DNA from: Magnetococcales bacterium DCbin4
GTDB lineage: Bacteria > Pseudomonadota > Magnetococcia > Magnetococcales > UBA8363
DNA: 62,490 nucleotides
Reading direction: 5' to 3'
Assembly (NCBI GenBank): GCA_002753735.1
Contig: PEAN01000017.1
Span: 1 to 62,490 of the forward strand
In this document: piece by piece, positions 46,530 through 57,719 of the stretch
Numbering within the stretch: the stretch's first letter is position 1
Layout of the letters: each line of letters starts with the position of its first letter
Translations under genes and position numbers: made by a program
Notes under the pieces: model-generated
What the model was told of the DNA's origin: nothing
The model's input: the letters and a program-made list of their open reading frames with translations, nothing else
Databases searched by the model: none

Positions 46530-49500
46530 TCAATTCCGCCCTGGCGTGGGTGCGCTGTTTTTCAGTGTCTTTCCCGTGGTCTGCAAAAGGCGTTGCGTCA
46601 ATTTGATCAGGAATTGATCTTTGAGCTTTTCCCGAATTTCCGAACCCATCCGTTTCATCAAATCCTGATCCACCCGCATGACCAGAACTTCCCCCTGGCT
46701 GATGACACTGCTGGTCCGCTGGGAATTGGTGAGAAAGGCCATGTCACCAAAAAAATCGCCCGGTCCCAGTTGTGCAATGACGATTCCCCCTTTGACGACA
46801 TTCACCTTGCCATTGATGATAATGAAAAACGAGGTGTCCAGGGTCCCCTCTCGAATGATTTCACCATTGGCACGAAAGGTACGGAAACTGGTGTTGAAGG
46901 CGGTGATCCGTTTTTTTTCATAAGCGGAAAACTGGGCAAAAAATGGCAGTTTGTCGATCAGTGCCATCGATGTATCACGATCCAGTGTCCTGATTTCGCC
47001 TTCAAGAGGGGGGGCGATGACGGTGGAGACGTCAATGGCGGCGGGACCGACCAGACGATCCGTGGTTTCCGCCAGCCGGGCAACCTGACGGTTGATGATG
47101 TGATCCTTGAACTTTTCCCGGCTCTCCTGTTCCAGATGGTTCATCATGTCCTGGTCCATCCGTAACACCAGGACGTTTTCATTGGCCTTGATGTTCATGG
47201 TGCGGGGCGTATTGGTGAGGAAGGAGATTTCGCCGAACATTTCTCCAGGGCCCAGTCTGGTGATGATCTTATTTCCTTTGGTCACTCTGACCGTCCCCTT
47301 GAGGAGGACGAAAAAGGCCGTATCATGGGTTCCATCTTCAATGATATACTCATCTTTATGAAACATTTTGAAGCTGACATCCTGTTCCGCAATCCGCTTT
47401 TTTTCATACTCGGAAAACCGTGAAAAGAATGGCAGGCTGTTGACCAGTTTGAAAATGGCAATGCGGTTGGCCCTGATTTGATCTTCCCGTGTTTTCTCGG
47501 GACTGGGTTTGGGTTGGGGTTGTGTTGGGGCCTGGGCAGTTGGGCTGCCGGGTTGTCCCGGAACCTTCGGTGAGCCAAAGCGTGTGATGGTTGTATCGGG
47601 GGATTCGGTTGGGGTTCCATCGCCCGCCTGAACCAGACGGATCGCCTTGCCAAAGGTTTCATCATTGAATTTGGCATCGATGTTGACCAACCCTGCCTGG
47701 GCGCGGATGACAATGGGCAATACGACCTTTTCCTGATTCTTGCCGCCGCCCATCAAGGCAAACGAGCGCACCCGCTGCTTGAACCGGAACGCATCTTTTT
47801 CCAATGCCCCTTCCTTTTCCATGGCCAGGAGCATTTGACGCAGTTCCTGCCGTATGTTCATGGCGGGTTCCGCGATCTGTTTGGGACGGTTGCGAATATC
47901 CAGCAGTTCATCATCCGCCGATTCCCCGGGGTGAATGGACAGTATCCCGACTGCTTTTTCCAGTACCTCCTGAAGCTGTTCAAAATCTTTCCGGGAAGGG
48001 ACGTTTTGCAGGTTGCGATACAGGTTGAGGACTTTTAACAGCAGCAGTTTGGTGAATGAGGTGATGGCCAGATTGACCTGGTCGCGATCCCTCTTTTTTT
48101 GCGTTTCGCTGGTCAGATGAAACTCCATGACCCGTTCAGCCAAATCCCTGAAGGCAAACCATACATTGTTGGGAACCCCTTCGGGCGCCGATCCGGAACG
48201 GGGGGCCATGTTGAATTCCGCTTCCAGGAGAACCCCCTCGCGATGGACGACACGGACCATCCCTTTTGGTTCGCCGGGATCGGGTTGCATGACCTGAATG
48301 TCGGGAATGGCGTCGGGTAGGGCCTGAAGGCTGGATACGGCAGGGACATTGTCGGTTTTTTCGCTGACGGTCCCGCCGGAGGTGCGCAGGGCGACCAGAT
48401 AGGCGAGGAAGCTCTTGGTGGAGAGGGAATGCATCTGTTCATCATTGGTTCCAATCTGAAAATCCCGGATGATCCCTGACAACGGTTTGTTGATACGGGC
48501 TTCGCAGGCCCGGTCCAAATATTCGGAATACGCATCGTAACGGGTGAGGATGGTTTCGAGTTCCCGGTCGGAGACGGGTTGGTCACTGACCTGGGTCGGA
48601 TCGAATTTCAGGGCGTCGCGTTTGGCCTTTTCCAGGTTGAGGAGGTGACTTTTCACGGCCAGCCGAACCAGGGATTTGTGCAACAGGGTGGTGATGTGTC
48701 TTTTGATGTTGAGGTCGAGGGTTGCGCCAAGGGTGGCTTTGATATTCCTGTCTTCGGTGGCAGCCAGTTCCTTGGCCAGGGTTTTGGTTTCTTTGGCAAA
48801 CAGTTTGGACGCCAGAGTACGTGTGACCAGGGAAACAACATCGCCGAACATGGGGGTATCGGTTTCGGCAGATCCTGAATTCGATTTGGGCAGGAACTCG
48901 ATCAGTTTCTGGTCAATACCTTCTGCCTTGAGGTGGGCGGAATCATTGATTCCCTGAATCATGGCGGCAATGGCGGTATCTTTGGTGGCGTCGGCATCGA
49001 CCCAACCCGATAATTCATTGGTGATGGCGTTGAGCAGGCGCAAGGTCTCATGACTGACACTCATGGAGGTTTCGCTGCCGCTGGCGCCCGCATAGACCGG
49101 TGCCAGCACCTCTTTGACGGCTAATTCCAGGGCCAGAATACCGACACCATCCCGGTTGGCTTTGTGGATTGCCGTACTGACGCTACGCACAATGTTTTTG
49201 CGATCCTTGGCCAAGGACATTTCCAAGGCATGGGCCACCAACCCTTCAAGGATGGCATCGCGGATGTGCAGGACGGTTTTTTCGCATTCCTTCAGGTGCG
49301 CTTCCTGCTGTTCGGGGGTGTTGCCATGGGGAATACCGACGTAGGAGACCTTTTCCGTTTCCGTCAGGAGCGTCAATCCATGGACAGTAAACATCTCCTC
49401 AATGGTCAGAAGATTGTTCTCATCGACGCTGATTTCCATGATGATGGGATCATGGACATCGCGGTTCCAGGTTCGGGCATCGATGCCACCGCCACTGGCC

Positions 49501-50207
49501 CCTGCCAATTGGGTGAAAAAGGGTCGGTCGATTCGTTGCCGGATTCCCTTTTTCAGGATCAATACTGGCTTGCTGTCATCGCGTACCATCCCTTTGGGGC
49601 TGGAAATGAACATGCCCCATTCATCCTCTCCTTCCGATTCGAGGAGTCGGATTTGCATGTGCATATGTTCTTTATTGGTGGCGATGACCAAAGGCTTGTC
49701 CGGAGTGCATTGGCTCAGGCTGTAGGTGAACAATCGCCGGGAGCGCAATGAATCAATCTCTTCCGGTGGTGCGGCACCGGTCAGTTCGAGGGGCGGTTGG
49801 TGGAGACGTGGTTGCCCCTGAGAATTCTTTTCCTGGTCCAGGGTCAGCACCATGCCGCCCGGGTGGAGATGGATACCGATCAGTCCCTTGAACATGAATT
49901 CGGTGACTGCTTTTTTCTTCCGGTCGGTAGGGGGGATGATCTCGGAAGATATTTCGCGTTGACCCGACAAGGTTCTGACCTGATAGTCCGCACCGACCAT
50001 TTCGATGTGACAACTGATTCCCTCCCCTTTGACAAACAGAGGGCAAAACACATTTTCCAATGCGACAATTCCCAAAGGTTCCAACGGAGGATGGGTGAAT
50101 TGTCCAGCCGTACTCCGGGGTTTGACGGGTGTTTCGCTTTTTCCCTTTGCCGGTGCCTCGCCTTTTGTTTTTGACGGGACAGGATTGCTCTTCTTAAAAA
50201 GGCTCAT
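46530..50207 (-). CDS. Large protein with two C-terminal cyclic-nucleotide-binding domains
   Basis: A 1225-residue soluble protein of a type not recognised in full. Its last third has two CNB domains (about 920-1030 and 1080-1195). Each has a phosphate-binding cassette: 'GPGEMFGEISFLTNTPRT' in the first, and 'GPGDFFGDMAFLTNSQRT' in the second, where Glu is replaced by Asp and Pro-Arg by Gln-Arg. The first 900 residues are mainly helical with no identified fold. No helix-turn-helix, kinase, channel or catalytic motif was found. The start with GGAG and nearby SD was preferred over a frame 36 codons longer. cAMP from the CHASE2 cyclase is a plausible ligand. Confidence 0.85.
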   Translation of the reverse strand: MSLFKKSNPVPSKTKGEAPAKGKSETPVKPRSTAGQFTHPPLEPLGIVALENVFCPLFVKGEGISCHIEMVGADYQVRTLSGQREISSEIIPPTDRKKKAVTEFMFKGLIGIHLHPGGMVLTLDQEKNSQGQPRLHQPPLELTGAAPPEEIDSLRSRRLFTYSLSQCTPDKPLVIATNKEHMHMQIRLLESEGEDEWGMFISSPKGMVRDDSKPVLILKKGIRQRIDRPFFTQLAGASGGGIDARTWNRDVHDPIIMEISVDENNLLTIEEMFTVHGLTLLTETEKVSYVGIPHGNTPEQQEAHLKECEKTVLHIRDAILEGLVAHALEMSLAKDRKNIVRSVSTAIHKANRDGVGILALELAVKEVLAPVYAGASGSETSMSVSHETLRLLNAITNELSGWVDADATKDTAIAAMIQGINDSAHLKAEGIDQKLIEFLPKSNSGSAETDTPMFGDVVSLVTRTLASKLFAKETKTLAKELAATEDRNIKATLGATLDLNIKRHITTLLHKSLVRLAVKSHLLNLEKAKRDALKFDPTQVSDQPVSDRELETILTRYDAYSEYLDRACEARINKPLSGIIRDFQIGTNDEQMHSLSTKSFLAYLVALRTSGGTVSEKTDNVPAVSSLQALPDAIPDIQVMQPDPGEPKGMVRVVHREGVLLEAEFNMAPRSGSAPEGVPNNVWFAFRDLAERVMEFHLTSETQKKRDRDQVNLAITSFTKLLLLKVLNLYRNLQNVPSRKDFEQLQEVLEKAVGILSIHPGESADDELLDIRNRPKQIAEPAMNIRQELRQMLLAMEKEGALEKDAFRFKQRVRSFALMGGGKNQEKVVLPIVIRAQAGLVNIDAKFNDETFGKAIRLVQAGDGTPTESPDTTITRFGSPKVPGQPGSPTAQAPTQPQPKPSPEKTREDQIRANRIAIFKLVNSLPFFSRFSEYEKKRIAEQDVSFKMFHKDEYIIEDGTHDTAFFVLLKGTVRVTKGNKIITRLGPGEMFGEISFLTNTPRTMNIKANENVLVLRMDQDMMNHLEQESREKFKDHIINRQVARLAETTDRLVGPAAIDVSTVIAPPLEGEIRTLDRDTSMALIDKLPFFAQFSAYEKKRITAFNTSFRTFRANGEIIREGTLDTSFFIIINGKVNVVKGGIVIAQLGPGDFFGDMAFLTNSQRTSSVISQGEVLVMRVDQDLMKRMGSEIREKLKDQFLIKLTQRLLQTTGKTLKNSAPTPGRN

Positions 50208-50889
50208 ACACTCTTTCTCCCCCAGTCGCAATCGGGTTTTGTGTCGGTCGGCGTGTTCAATGGACGGGTTGGTATTCCCGAAAGAATTTTCAGGTGCGTC
50301 ACAATCATGTGGCATTGCCGATCCATGGAACCGTATGGGTATGCCTTTGTCAAGAATAACATGGTCAAAAGAAAATTACAGCGAATCTTTGCGTGCAATG
50401 ATCCATCGTTGCCGGGATCGATTGGGCCGAAGGATGATGGCCGTGAGGGGCGGGAACGGCCATCATCCATAAATCCGGCCCACCAGCAGGTTGGGATTGG
50501 GGAAATCCCGCAGAAAACCGCCGGTTTCACAGATCGCCCGCGAAAGGGTGATCCCGGAAAAACGGACTCCGGCCAAAGATCATGCGCGGATCGTGCCGCT
50601 TCCATGGACGATCATGCACCATCCGGGTTTAATAACATAAGGTGAAGGAATACAGCATTGGTCTGAGGATGAGAACAATGGGAGCAATGCTGCCTGGATG
50701 CGTTTGGAGTAAAATATACGGGCAGGGGATCGATGAAATATTGGGTGAAGCGGTCTTTGGCTTCGTCGCGTACATGCCTGCGCTCCAAAGGTGACGGTAT
50801 GCAGGTCGCAGAAACCCGCTTGATTCAATCCAGCCACTTTTTTCAGATGATTGGCATCGGTGCGCTACGGGCGCTGCGGAAGACCCATG
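50208..50889. other. Intergenic region without a convincing gene
   Basis: About 680 bp with only short overlapping frames on both strands. A minus-strand stretch near 50470-50580 reads as a possible 36-residue peptide beginning at TTG, but it lacks a ribosome-binding site. The decayed transposase region begins at its right end. Confidence 0.4.
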
Positions 50890-51257
50890 AACTGCAAATG
50901 GTTTTTCAAGTTTGCCATTCCCCTCCTCACTTAAAACCGGCGAAGTCGCCTGCGGGTCCGTCGTGAGGTCGTGGTCAATTTGCCTGGCAGCACGGCAACC
51001 CGGTCAGGCTTGCGTATCCAAGCATGCTTGGACGAAAATATCTGCGGGTCTGGTATCCAGGTGTCCGGTCAGGATCTTGCAGATCTGGATGGGGCAGCGG
51101 TAATGTCTCGGATGACTTGATAAAGGAATATGTTGAACAACAGTATCATGAATCGGATACCGATTTCGAGTTGAGGGTGAGCACCCCCCACCGGTTGCCG
51201 ACTGCTCAAGCCAGATCAAGTCTGTTCATCGAAGCCTTCGCTCAAGGTGAGGGTTGA
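50890..51257 (+). pseudogene. Probable decayed IS200/IS605-type (Y1) transposase fragment
   Basis: Three plus-strand frames carry fragments resembling TnpA. Upstream, 'HSPPHLKPAK' is like the 'PPHLxPxK' segment. Near the end, 'GSGNVSDDLIKEYVEQQ' is like the C-terminal 'GNVTDEVIxxYIEQQ' helix, preceded by an 'LGRKYL' like the 'WGRKYW' motif. No intact frame joins them and no catalytic HUH-Tyr arrangement could be placed. It ends about 100 bases before the SGNH gene. Confidence 0.4.
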
Positions 51258-51364
51258 TTCTTTTTTTTGGGTTCCTGACCGGAATATATGAAGCGCCATC
51301 GGATCCGGTACCTTCTTCAAGATACAAAGCCTGTCCCTACATGACGTGATAAGGAGAAAATCCG

Positions 51365-52564
51365 GTGTCCACCGAAGTTCAAAATCATGATCTTCAATCC
51401 CCGCGGAAGAGCGACCCTCCAAAGGTGCAATTTAAATTTATTCTCGCACTTGTCATTATTCCGTTTATTTTTTCATGGATCGTTGGCGAACTCTATATCA
51501 GATCTACGGTTGAATATCTTACCCCAGAAATCCTTGATAATAAAAGTTCAGCTCAGTTGGAGTTCGTTCCAACCCTTTTTTCTCGGTTTGGCTTGCGCAA
51601 AGATGCTCCTAAATTCCAGGATTCACCAACCCACTGGCAGATTAACTCGCTTGGGTATTTGGGGCCGGAATTCACGATCGAAAAGAAAGCTGGAACGAAA
51701 CGCATCATTATCTACGGTGGTTCTCAGGTGTTTGATGGTGGCGCTCCTCGGGGAGAGGATTGGCCCCATCTGGTCGAAAAGTACCTGCGTGACAGAAACT
51801 TCCCGGTCGAGGTCATCAACGCGGGGATTCCGGGAGGGGCCTCTTTCGATTCCTTTGGAAGGTTCTACTCGGAAGGGCATTTCTTCCAGCCTGACATCGC
51901 CATCCTGGTCAATGCCTGGAACGATCTGAAACAATTCTCGTCCAACGAAATGCTATCCAACCTGGTCACCCCGTATGTCGTCGATACGAATCCACGTCAT
52001 AAGTACTTTAATGTTGTAGACAAGGTATTATGCGAGAATTCCCAGGTATTTTTTCAACTTCGCGACCGATTCGTGTTGTGGTGGTATGGCATCGGGAGTG
52101 AAGGGAAAATCATCGCGCCAGAAAAACGCGAAAAAAACGACATCATGCCCATGCCTTTGGAGCAATACCGGTTGACCTTCACCCTGTTCGCTGAATTGGC
52201 CAAGGCCATTCAGGCCGTTCCGGTGATCATTCAACAGGCGAGATTTGTGACCCGGAACAATACCGAGGAGCAAAAAAAGAAAATCGGTTTTCAGTTTTCC
52301 CAGCTCGGACATTCGGGAATGGTCAAGGGATTTGAAAAGACGGATGCCATTCTGGAGGAAGTTGCGCGGAAAACAGGATCCGTATTGCTGAGGACGGAAC
52401 AATTCCACGGGAATGACGTCATGTTCATCGACCACATCCATTTCTCACCCGAGGGGAGTCGGATGTTTGCCCAATGGCTTGCGGAACAGCTCGTTCCCAT
52501 CCTCCAACCTGGCCAAGACCTGCACCCTGGCGCGGAAGGAACCTTTCCGTACAGCACCCCTTGA
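51365..52564 (+). CDS. SGNH/GDSL hydrolase-like membrane-anchored protein
   Basis: A 399-residue protein with one N-terminal TM helix (about 26-47). The SGNH fold is suggested by an early 'IIIYGGSQVFDGG' with a catalytic-type Ser, an Asn-containing 'LVNAWNDLKQF' and a C-terminal 'FIDHIHFSPEGSRMFA' with the Asp/His pair. Family members deacetylate or acylate glycans and other esters. It starts at a GTG with AAGGAG upstream. It lies alone, next to the transposase remnant, and its first residues are A/T-richer than the neighbours. The substrate is unknown. Confidence 0.75.
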   Translation: MSTEVQNHDLQSPRKSDPPKVQFKFILALVIIPFIFSWIVGELYIRSTVEYLTPEILDNKSSAQLEFVPTLFSRFGLRKDAPKFQDSPTHWQINSLGYLGPEFTIEKKAGTKRIIIYGGSQVFDGGAPRGEDWPHLVEKYLRDRNFPVEVINAGIPGGASFDSFGRFYSEGHFFQPDIAILVNAWNDLKQFSSNEMLSNLVTPYVVDTNPRHKYFNVVDKVLCENSQVFFQLRDRFVLWWYGIGSEGKIIAPEKREKNDIMPMPLEQYRLTFTLFAELAKAIQAVPVIIQQARFVTRNNTEEQKKKIGFQFSQLGHSGMVKGFEKTDAILEEVARKTGSVLLRTEQFHGNDVMFIDHIHFSPEGSRMFAQWLAEQLVPILQPGQDLHPGAEGTFPYSTP

Positions 52565-52913
52565 ATCGTGCTGATGTTTGATTTGCGATTTTCTTTGGAT
52601 GGGTTTTTTTATTTTTCTTGCCATGTTGAGCAATCAACCCGGGTTCGCAAGACGGCTTGGTTGACGGGCTGCCGCATGGGTGATCATGATGCGACTGATC
52701 CACCCAGCAAGAATCCAGATGGATCATCGAAGGAATATTTGCTGATGGGGGTGGGAGAGGCGCCACGATGATCCAGGGACAACAGCCATGAAGTGGATCA
52801 ATCAAGGCTGTGAAAAAATCATGGCTCATTGCCCTTGGGTGGGAATCATCACAATCTTGGGGGCAGGCTCCCAGAGCCCGATATTTGACCTTTTATCTGA
52901 TCGATGGTCGTGA
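52565..52913. other. Gap between convergent genes
   Basis: About 350 bp between the SGNH-like gene and the carbonic anhydrase. Only a shadow frame with unprotein-like composition was seen; no clear terminator or RNA was found. Confidence 0.5.
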
Positions 52914-53627
52914 TTACAACCATTCGATGGTGCCATCTTCCACATGATAGATTGCACCGGCGATTTTTACTTTTCCTTCGTGGAGCAGATGTTTTAATTC
53001 TTCGCTGTTGACCGAAAGGTCATGTATGGATTGATGGATATTTTCGCGAATGGCATCCGAGATCAGTGAATCCCCTGCAAGCCCCTTGGTCTTGGAGCGG
53101 TTGACGGCAGGAATGATATTGTCCACCAGTTTGGGAATGCTGCCGCCAACCTTGTCTCCTTTGACGACCGCCGTTACCGCACCGCACCGTGTATGACCCA
53201 GGACCAAAATCAGAGGGGTCAGCAGGTGGCCAGCGCCATATTCGGTGGTGCCAATTTCATCGGTATCGGCAACGTTGCCCGCAACCCGGATGACGAACAG
53301 ATCTCCGATGCCGCGATCAAATATATGCTCGACCGGGACCCGGGAGTCGGAACATGAAATGATGGTTGCAAAAGGATGTTGGCCGTGATGAAACGTTTCA
53401 GCGATCCGTTGCGGCGTCAGATTCGGTCGCTCGGGGGTGCCATTGAGGAAACGTTGGTTGCCTTCCTTGAGCCATTGCATTGCCTGGTCCGGGGTGACGG
53501 ATGGGCCGCCATGGCCTGACGGTACCGCCGGGTCACTGGCCAGAGAAAATCGGGGCAGTGCCAGGATGCCGATTCCCATCGCAATCCCTGTGAGTACACG
53601 ACGGCGCATTTGATGATGGGTACACAT
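52914..53627 (-). CDS. Exported beta-class carbonic anhydrase
   Basis: A 237-residue zinc enzyme that interconverts CO2 and bicarbonate. Ligands are visible in CSDSR (Cys plus the Asp/Arg dyad) and GHTRCG (His, Cys). An N-terminal signal of about 31 residues carries RRRVLTG before a hydrophobic stretch, consistent with a twin-arginine signal. A periplasmic location is therefore likely. AGGA upstream fixes the ATG. It is convergent to the SGNH gene and divergent from the STAS gene. Tat export is inferred from the RR motif and from the tat genes in this window. Confidence 0.9.
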   Translation of the reverse strand: MCTHHQMRRRVLTGIAMGIGILALPRFSLASDPAVPSGHGGPSVTPDQAMQWLKEGNQRFLNGTPERPNLTPQRIAETFHHGQHPFATIISCSDSRVPVEHIFDRGIGDLFVIRVAGNVADTDEIGTTEYGAGHLLTPLILVLGHTRCGAVTAVVKGDKVGGSIPKLVDNIIPAVNRSKTKGLAGDSLISDAIRENIHQSIHDLSVNSEELKHLLHEGKVKIAGAIYHVEDGTIEWL

Positions 53628-53849
53628 GATCGATTCCTCATGATGCAGTTTGGTTATGCATAACTAGTGAAAGTATCAAATCGATTATAACATTTTTCAA
53701 AGTTAATTGGTAGTTGTTTTTTTTGTTTGTCATAGAAGTTTCCTGAATTTATGGGTGGCGTTCACGGTCACTTTGATTTAGTTTAAGACGGCTGAAAATA
53801 AGGAGATACAAACTGCAAGCAAGGTTATGATGCTACATACAGAGGATCT

Positions 53850-54146
53850 ATGCCAATCAATCTTTTGAAAGAAGGTCGCAACGTCACCATTACCCTGGAA
53901 GAGCGGTTCAATTTTGAGATCCATCGCGAATTCCGCGATGTCTATGCCGCTTGCCAACCGAGCAGTGCATTTATCGTTGATATGAAAAAGGTTGATTATC
54001 TCGATAGTTCTGCTTTGGGTATGCTTCTATTGCTACGGGAATATGCAGGTGGTGATAAGTCGAACATCAGCATTATCAATTGCAAATCCATGGTGGAGCG
54101 GATTTTTAAAGTCGCAAATTTTGATCGCCTATTCAAAATTGTATAA
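53850..54146 (+). CDS. STAS-domain anti-sigma-factor antagonist-like protein
   Basis: A 98-residue STAS domain of the SpoIIAA/RsbV type: 'NVTITLEERFNFEIHREF', the 'VDYLDSSALGMLLLL' loop with a phosphorylatable Ser, and 'INCKSMVERIFKVANFDRLFKI'. Such proteins switch partners by Ser phosphorylation. No kinase or phosphatase adjoins it, so the partner is elsewhere. AGAGGA precedes the ATG. Confidence 0.9.
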   Translation: MPINLLKEGRNVTITLEERFNFEIHREFRDVYAACQPSSAFIVDMKKVDYLDSSALGMLLLLREYAGGDKSNISIINCKSMVERIFKVANFDRLFKIV

Positions 54147-54253
54147 GATTTCGAGTCTTCCGGAACGATCCTGAAAGAATTAACAGCAGCAACATGGGAT
54201 TATTTAACGTAAAATATACTTATTATAATGTCGTTTTCAAGGTCAATAGGTAT

Positions 54254-56564
<2,311 letters not shown>

Positions 56565-56647
56565 TCACGTCACACGGGATGCATCATGAGTGGACTGGAA
56601 ATCATTGCGGCAACCAGGGGATGGGATCCTGAAAACAAAACGGGGAA

Positions 56648-56686
56648 CCGCTTTCACCCCCCAGTTCCGATTGGGGATGAAAGCGG
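56648..56686 (-). terminator. Hairpin between rpmA and obgE (attenuator-like)
   Basis: The nine-base CCGCTTTCA pairs with TGAAAGCGG, with further C4-G4 pairing inside and a loop of about ten bases. Seven bases later comes a T-rich stretch (TTTTGTTTTC). It sits 25 bases after the rpmA stop and about 87 bases before obgE. It may reduce obgE-proB transcription relative to the ribosomal protein genes. Confidence 0.6.
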
Positions 56687-56710
56687 CCTTGAATGTTCTT
56701 GACGGATCGT

Positions 56711-56962
56711 TCAGGAAACGGTGACGTTGACGAATTGCCGGTTGTTGCGTTTGCTGAAGGAGACTTTTCCTTCGATCAAGGCGAACAGGGTGTGGTCCCG
56801 TCCGATGCCGACGCCTACACCCGGAAACATGCGGGTGCCACGTTGCCGGACGATGATGTTGCCCGGGATCACCGCTTCGCCGCCGAATTTTTTGACGCCC
56901 AGGCGGCGTCCTTCGGAATCACGCCCGTTACGGGTCGAGCCGCCCGCTTTTTTATGTGCCAT
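56711..56962 (-). CDS. rpmA: 50S ribosomal protein L27
   Basis: An 83-residue ribosomal protein. The N-terminus [16 protein letters not shown] is the classical uncleaved form, placing the tail near the peptidyl-transferase centre. '[20 protein letters not shown]' signatures follow, of which the last part is the family block. It lies 82 bp after rplU. Confidence 0.97.
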   Translation of the reverse strand: MAHKKAGGSTRNGRDSEGRRLGVKKFGGEAVIPGNIIVRQRGTRMFPGVGVGIGRDHTLFALIEGKVSFSKRNNRQFVNVTVS

Positions 56963-57044
56963 GGTTTCCTGCTCCCGTTAACAATAAAAGTGACCCGGGC
57001 TTCGGAAAGGGTTCCGGGCCGCCGGTCGTCACGATTCATTTGGA

Positions 57045-57362
57045 TTATTGAATGGCGGTGATTTTCAGTTCGGTCAGATCCTGACGATGTCCCTGACGCC
57101 GCCGATAATTTTTGCGGCGTCTTTTTTTGAAGACCAGTACTTTCTTGGCACGGACTTGTTGCATGATCCGGCCGGTTACCTGTGCCGAGGCGGCGTCTTT
57201 GCCGGTTTTGGGTCCTGTTCCGTCAGAAAGCAGAACCACATCGGTCAGGACGACTTCGTCACCTTTGGTTCCCGGGAGGGTTTCCACCCGCAGGATGTCG
57301 TTGACCGAGACTCGATACTGTTTGCCGCCTGTGCGGACGATTGCATACACTTGGCCATTCAT
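57045..57362 (-). CDS. rplU: 50S ribosomal protein L21
   Basis: A 105-residue ribosomal protein with the N-terminal 'YAIVRTGGKQYRVSV' and the basic 'FKKRRRKNYRRRQGHRQ' C-terminal signature that binds 23S rRNA. AGGA precedes the ATG. It is the first gene of the rplU-rpmA-obgE-proB unit. Confidence 0.97.
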   Translation of the reverse strand: MNGQVYAIVRTGGKQYRVSVNDILRVETLPGTKGDEVVLTDVVLLSDGTGPKTGKDAASAQVTGRIMQQVRAKKVLVFKKRRRKNYRRRQGHRQDLTELKITAIQ

Positions 57363-57719
57363 TTTGGAAGTTCCTCCCAGCCTGGCTTTATCCCGTCAGC
57401 CGGCCTTTCAACGTTTGGAATGTTCTTTAATTGCAGCCGTCTTGATCCCGTCGATTTACGATAGACGACCACGGGCCGCCCAGGGATGGTGCTACGCTTC
57501 GGTCATACCTCAACCAGAACCGAGCAATTATTATGATCCTGCCTTAAAAGTCAAGAGTCAATGCATGGTGACCTGATATTTTTGCAGGGACTTCCTTGCG
57601 GGGGGGTGCAAAAATAATTTGCAACTTAATCGAGTCTTAAATTAATTTATCAACACTGATCATATTGATGACATGGATCGGATTTTAATTGATTTGGTTC
57701 GCTCATGGGGGGAAGGGGA
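57363..57719. other. Leader of the ribosomal operon and chemoreceptor upstream region
   Basis: About 355 bp without a gene. The minus strand carries an approximately 160-base leader before rplU, with a small CGTC/GACG hairpin. This is where an autogenous L21 leader could lie, but no matching motif could be confirmed. The plus-strand end is A/T-rich before the chemoreceptor start. Confidence 0.5.
57527..57554 (-). promoter_or_regulatory. Probable sigma70 promoter of rplU-rpmA-obgE-proB
   Basis: On the minus strand TTGACT is followed 16 bases later by AATAAT (or TAATAA at 15). It lies about 165 bases upstream of the L21 start, in the only gap preceding the operon. Confidence 0.45.

Noticed and set aside
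50204..50645. Overlapping frames on both strands upstream of the tandem-CNB gene
   Set aside because: Each is short, lacks a ribosome-binding site, and has codon use unlike the neighbours.
52425..52829. 134-codon minus-strand frame between the SGNH and carbonic anhydrase genes
   Set aside because: It overlaps the 3' end of the SGNH gene in antisense and has no ribosome-binding site or family.
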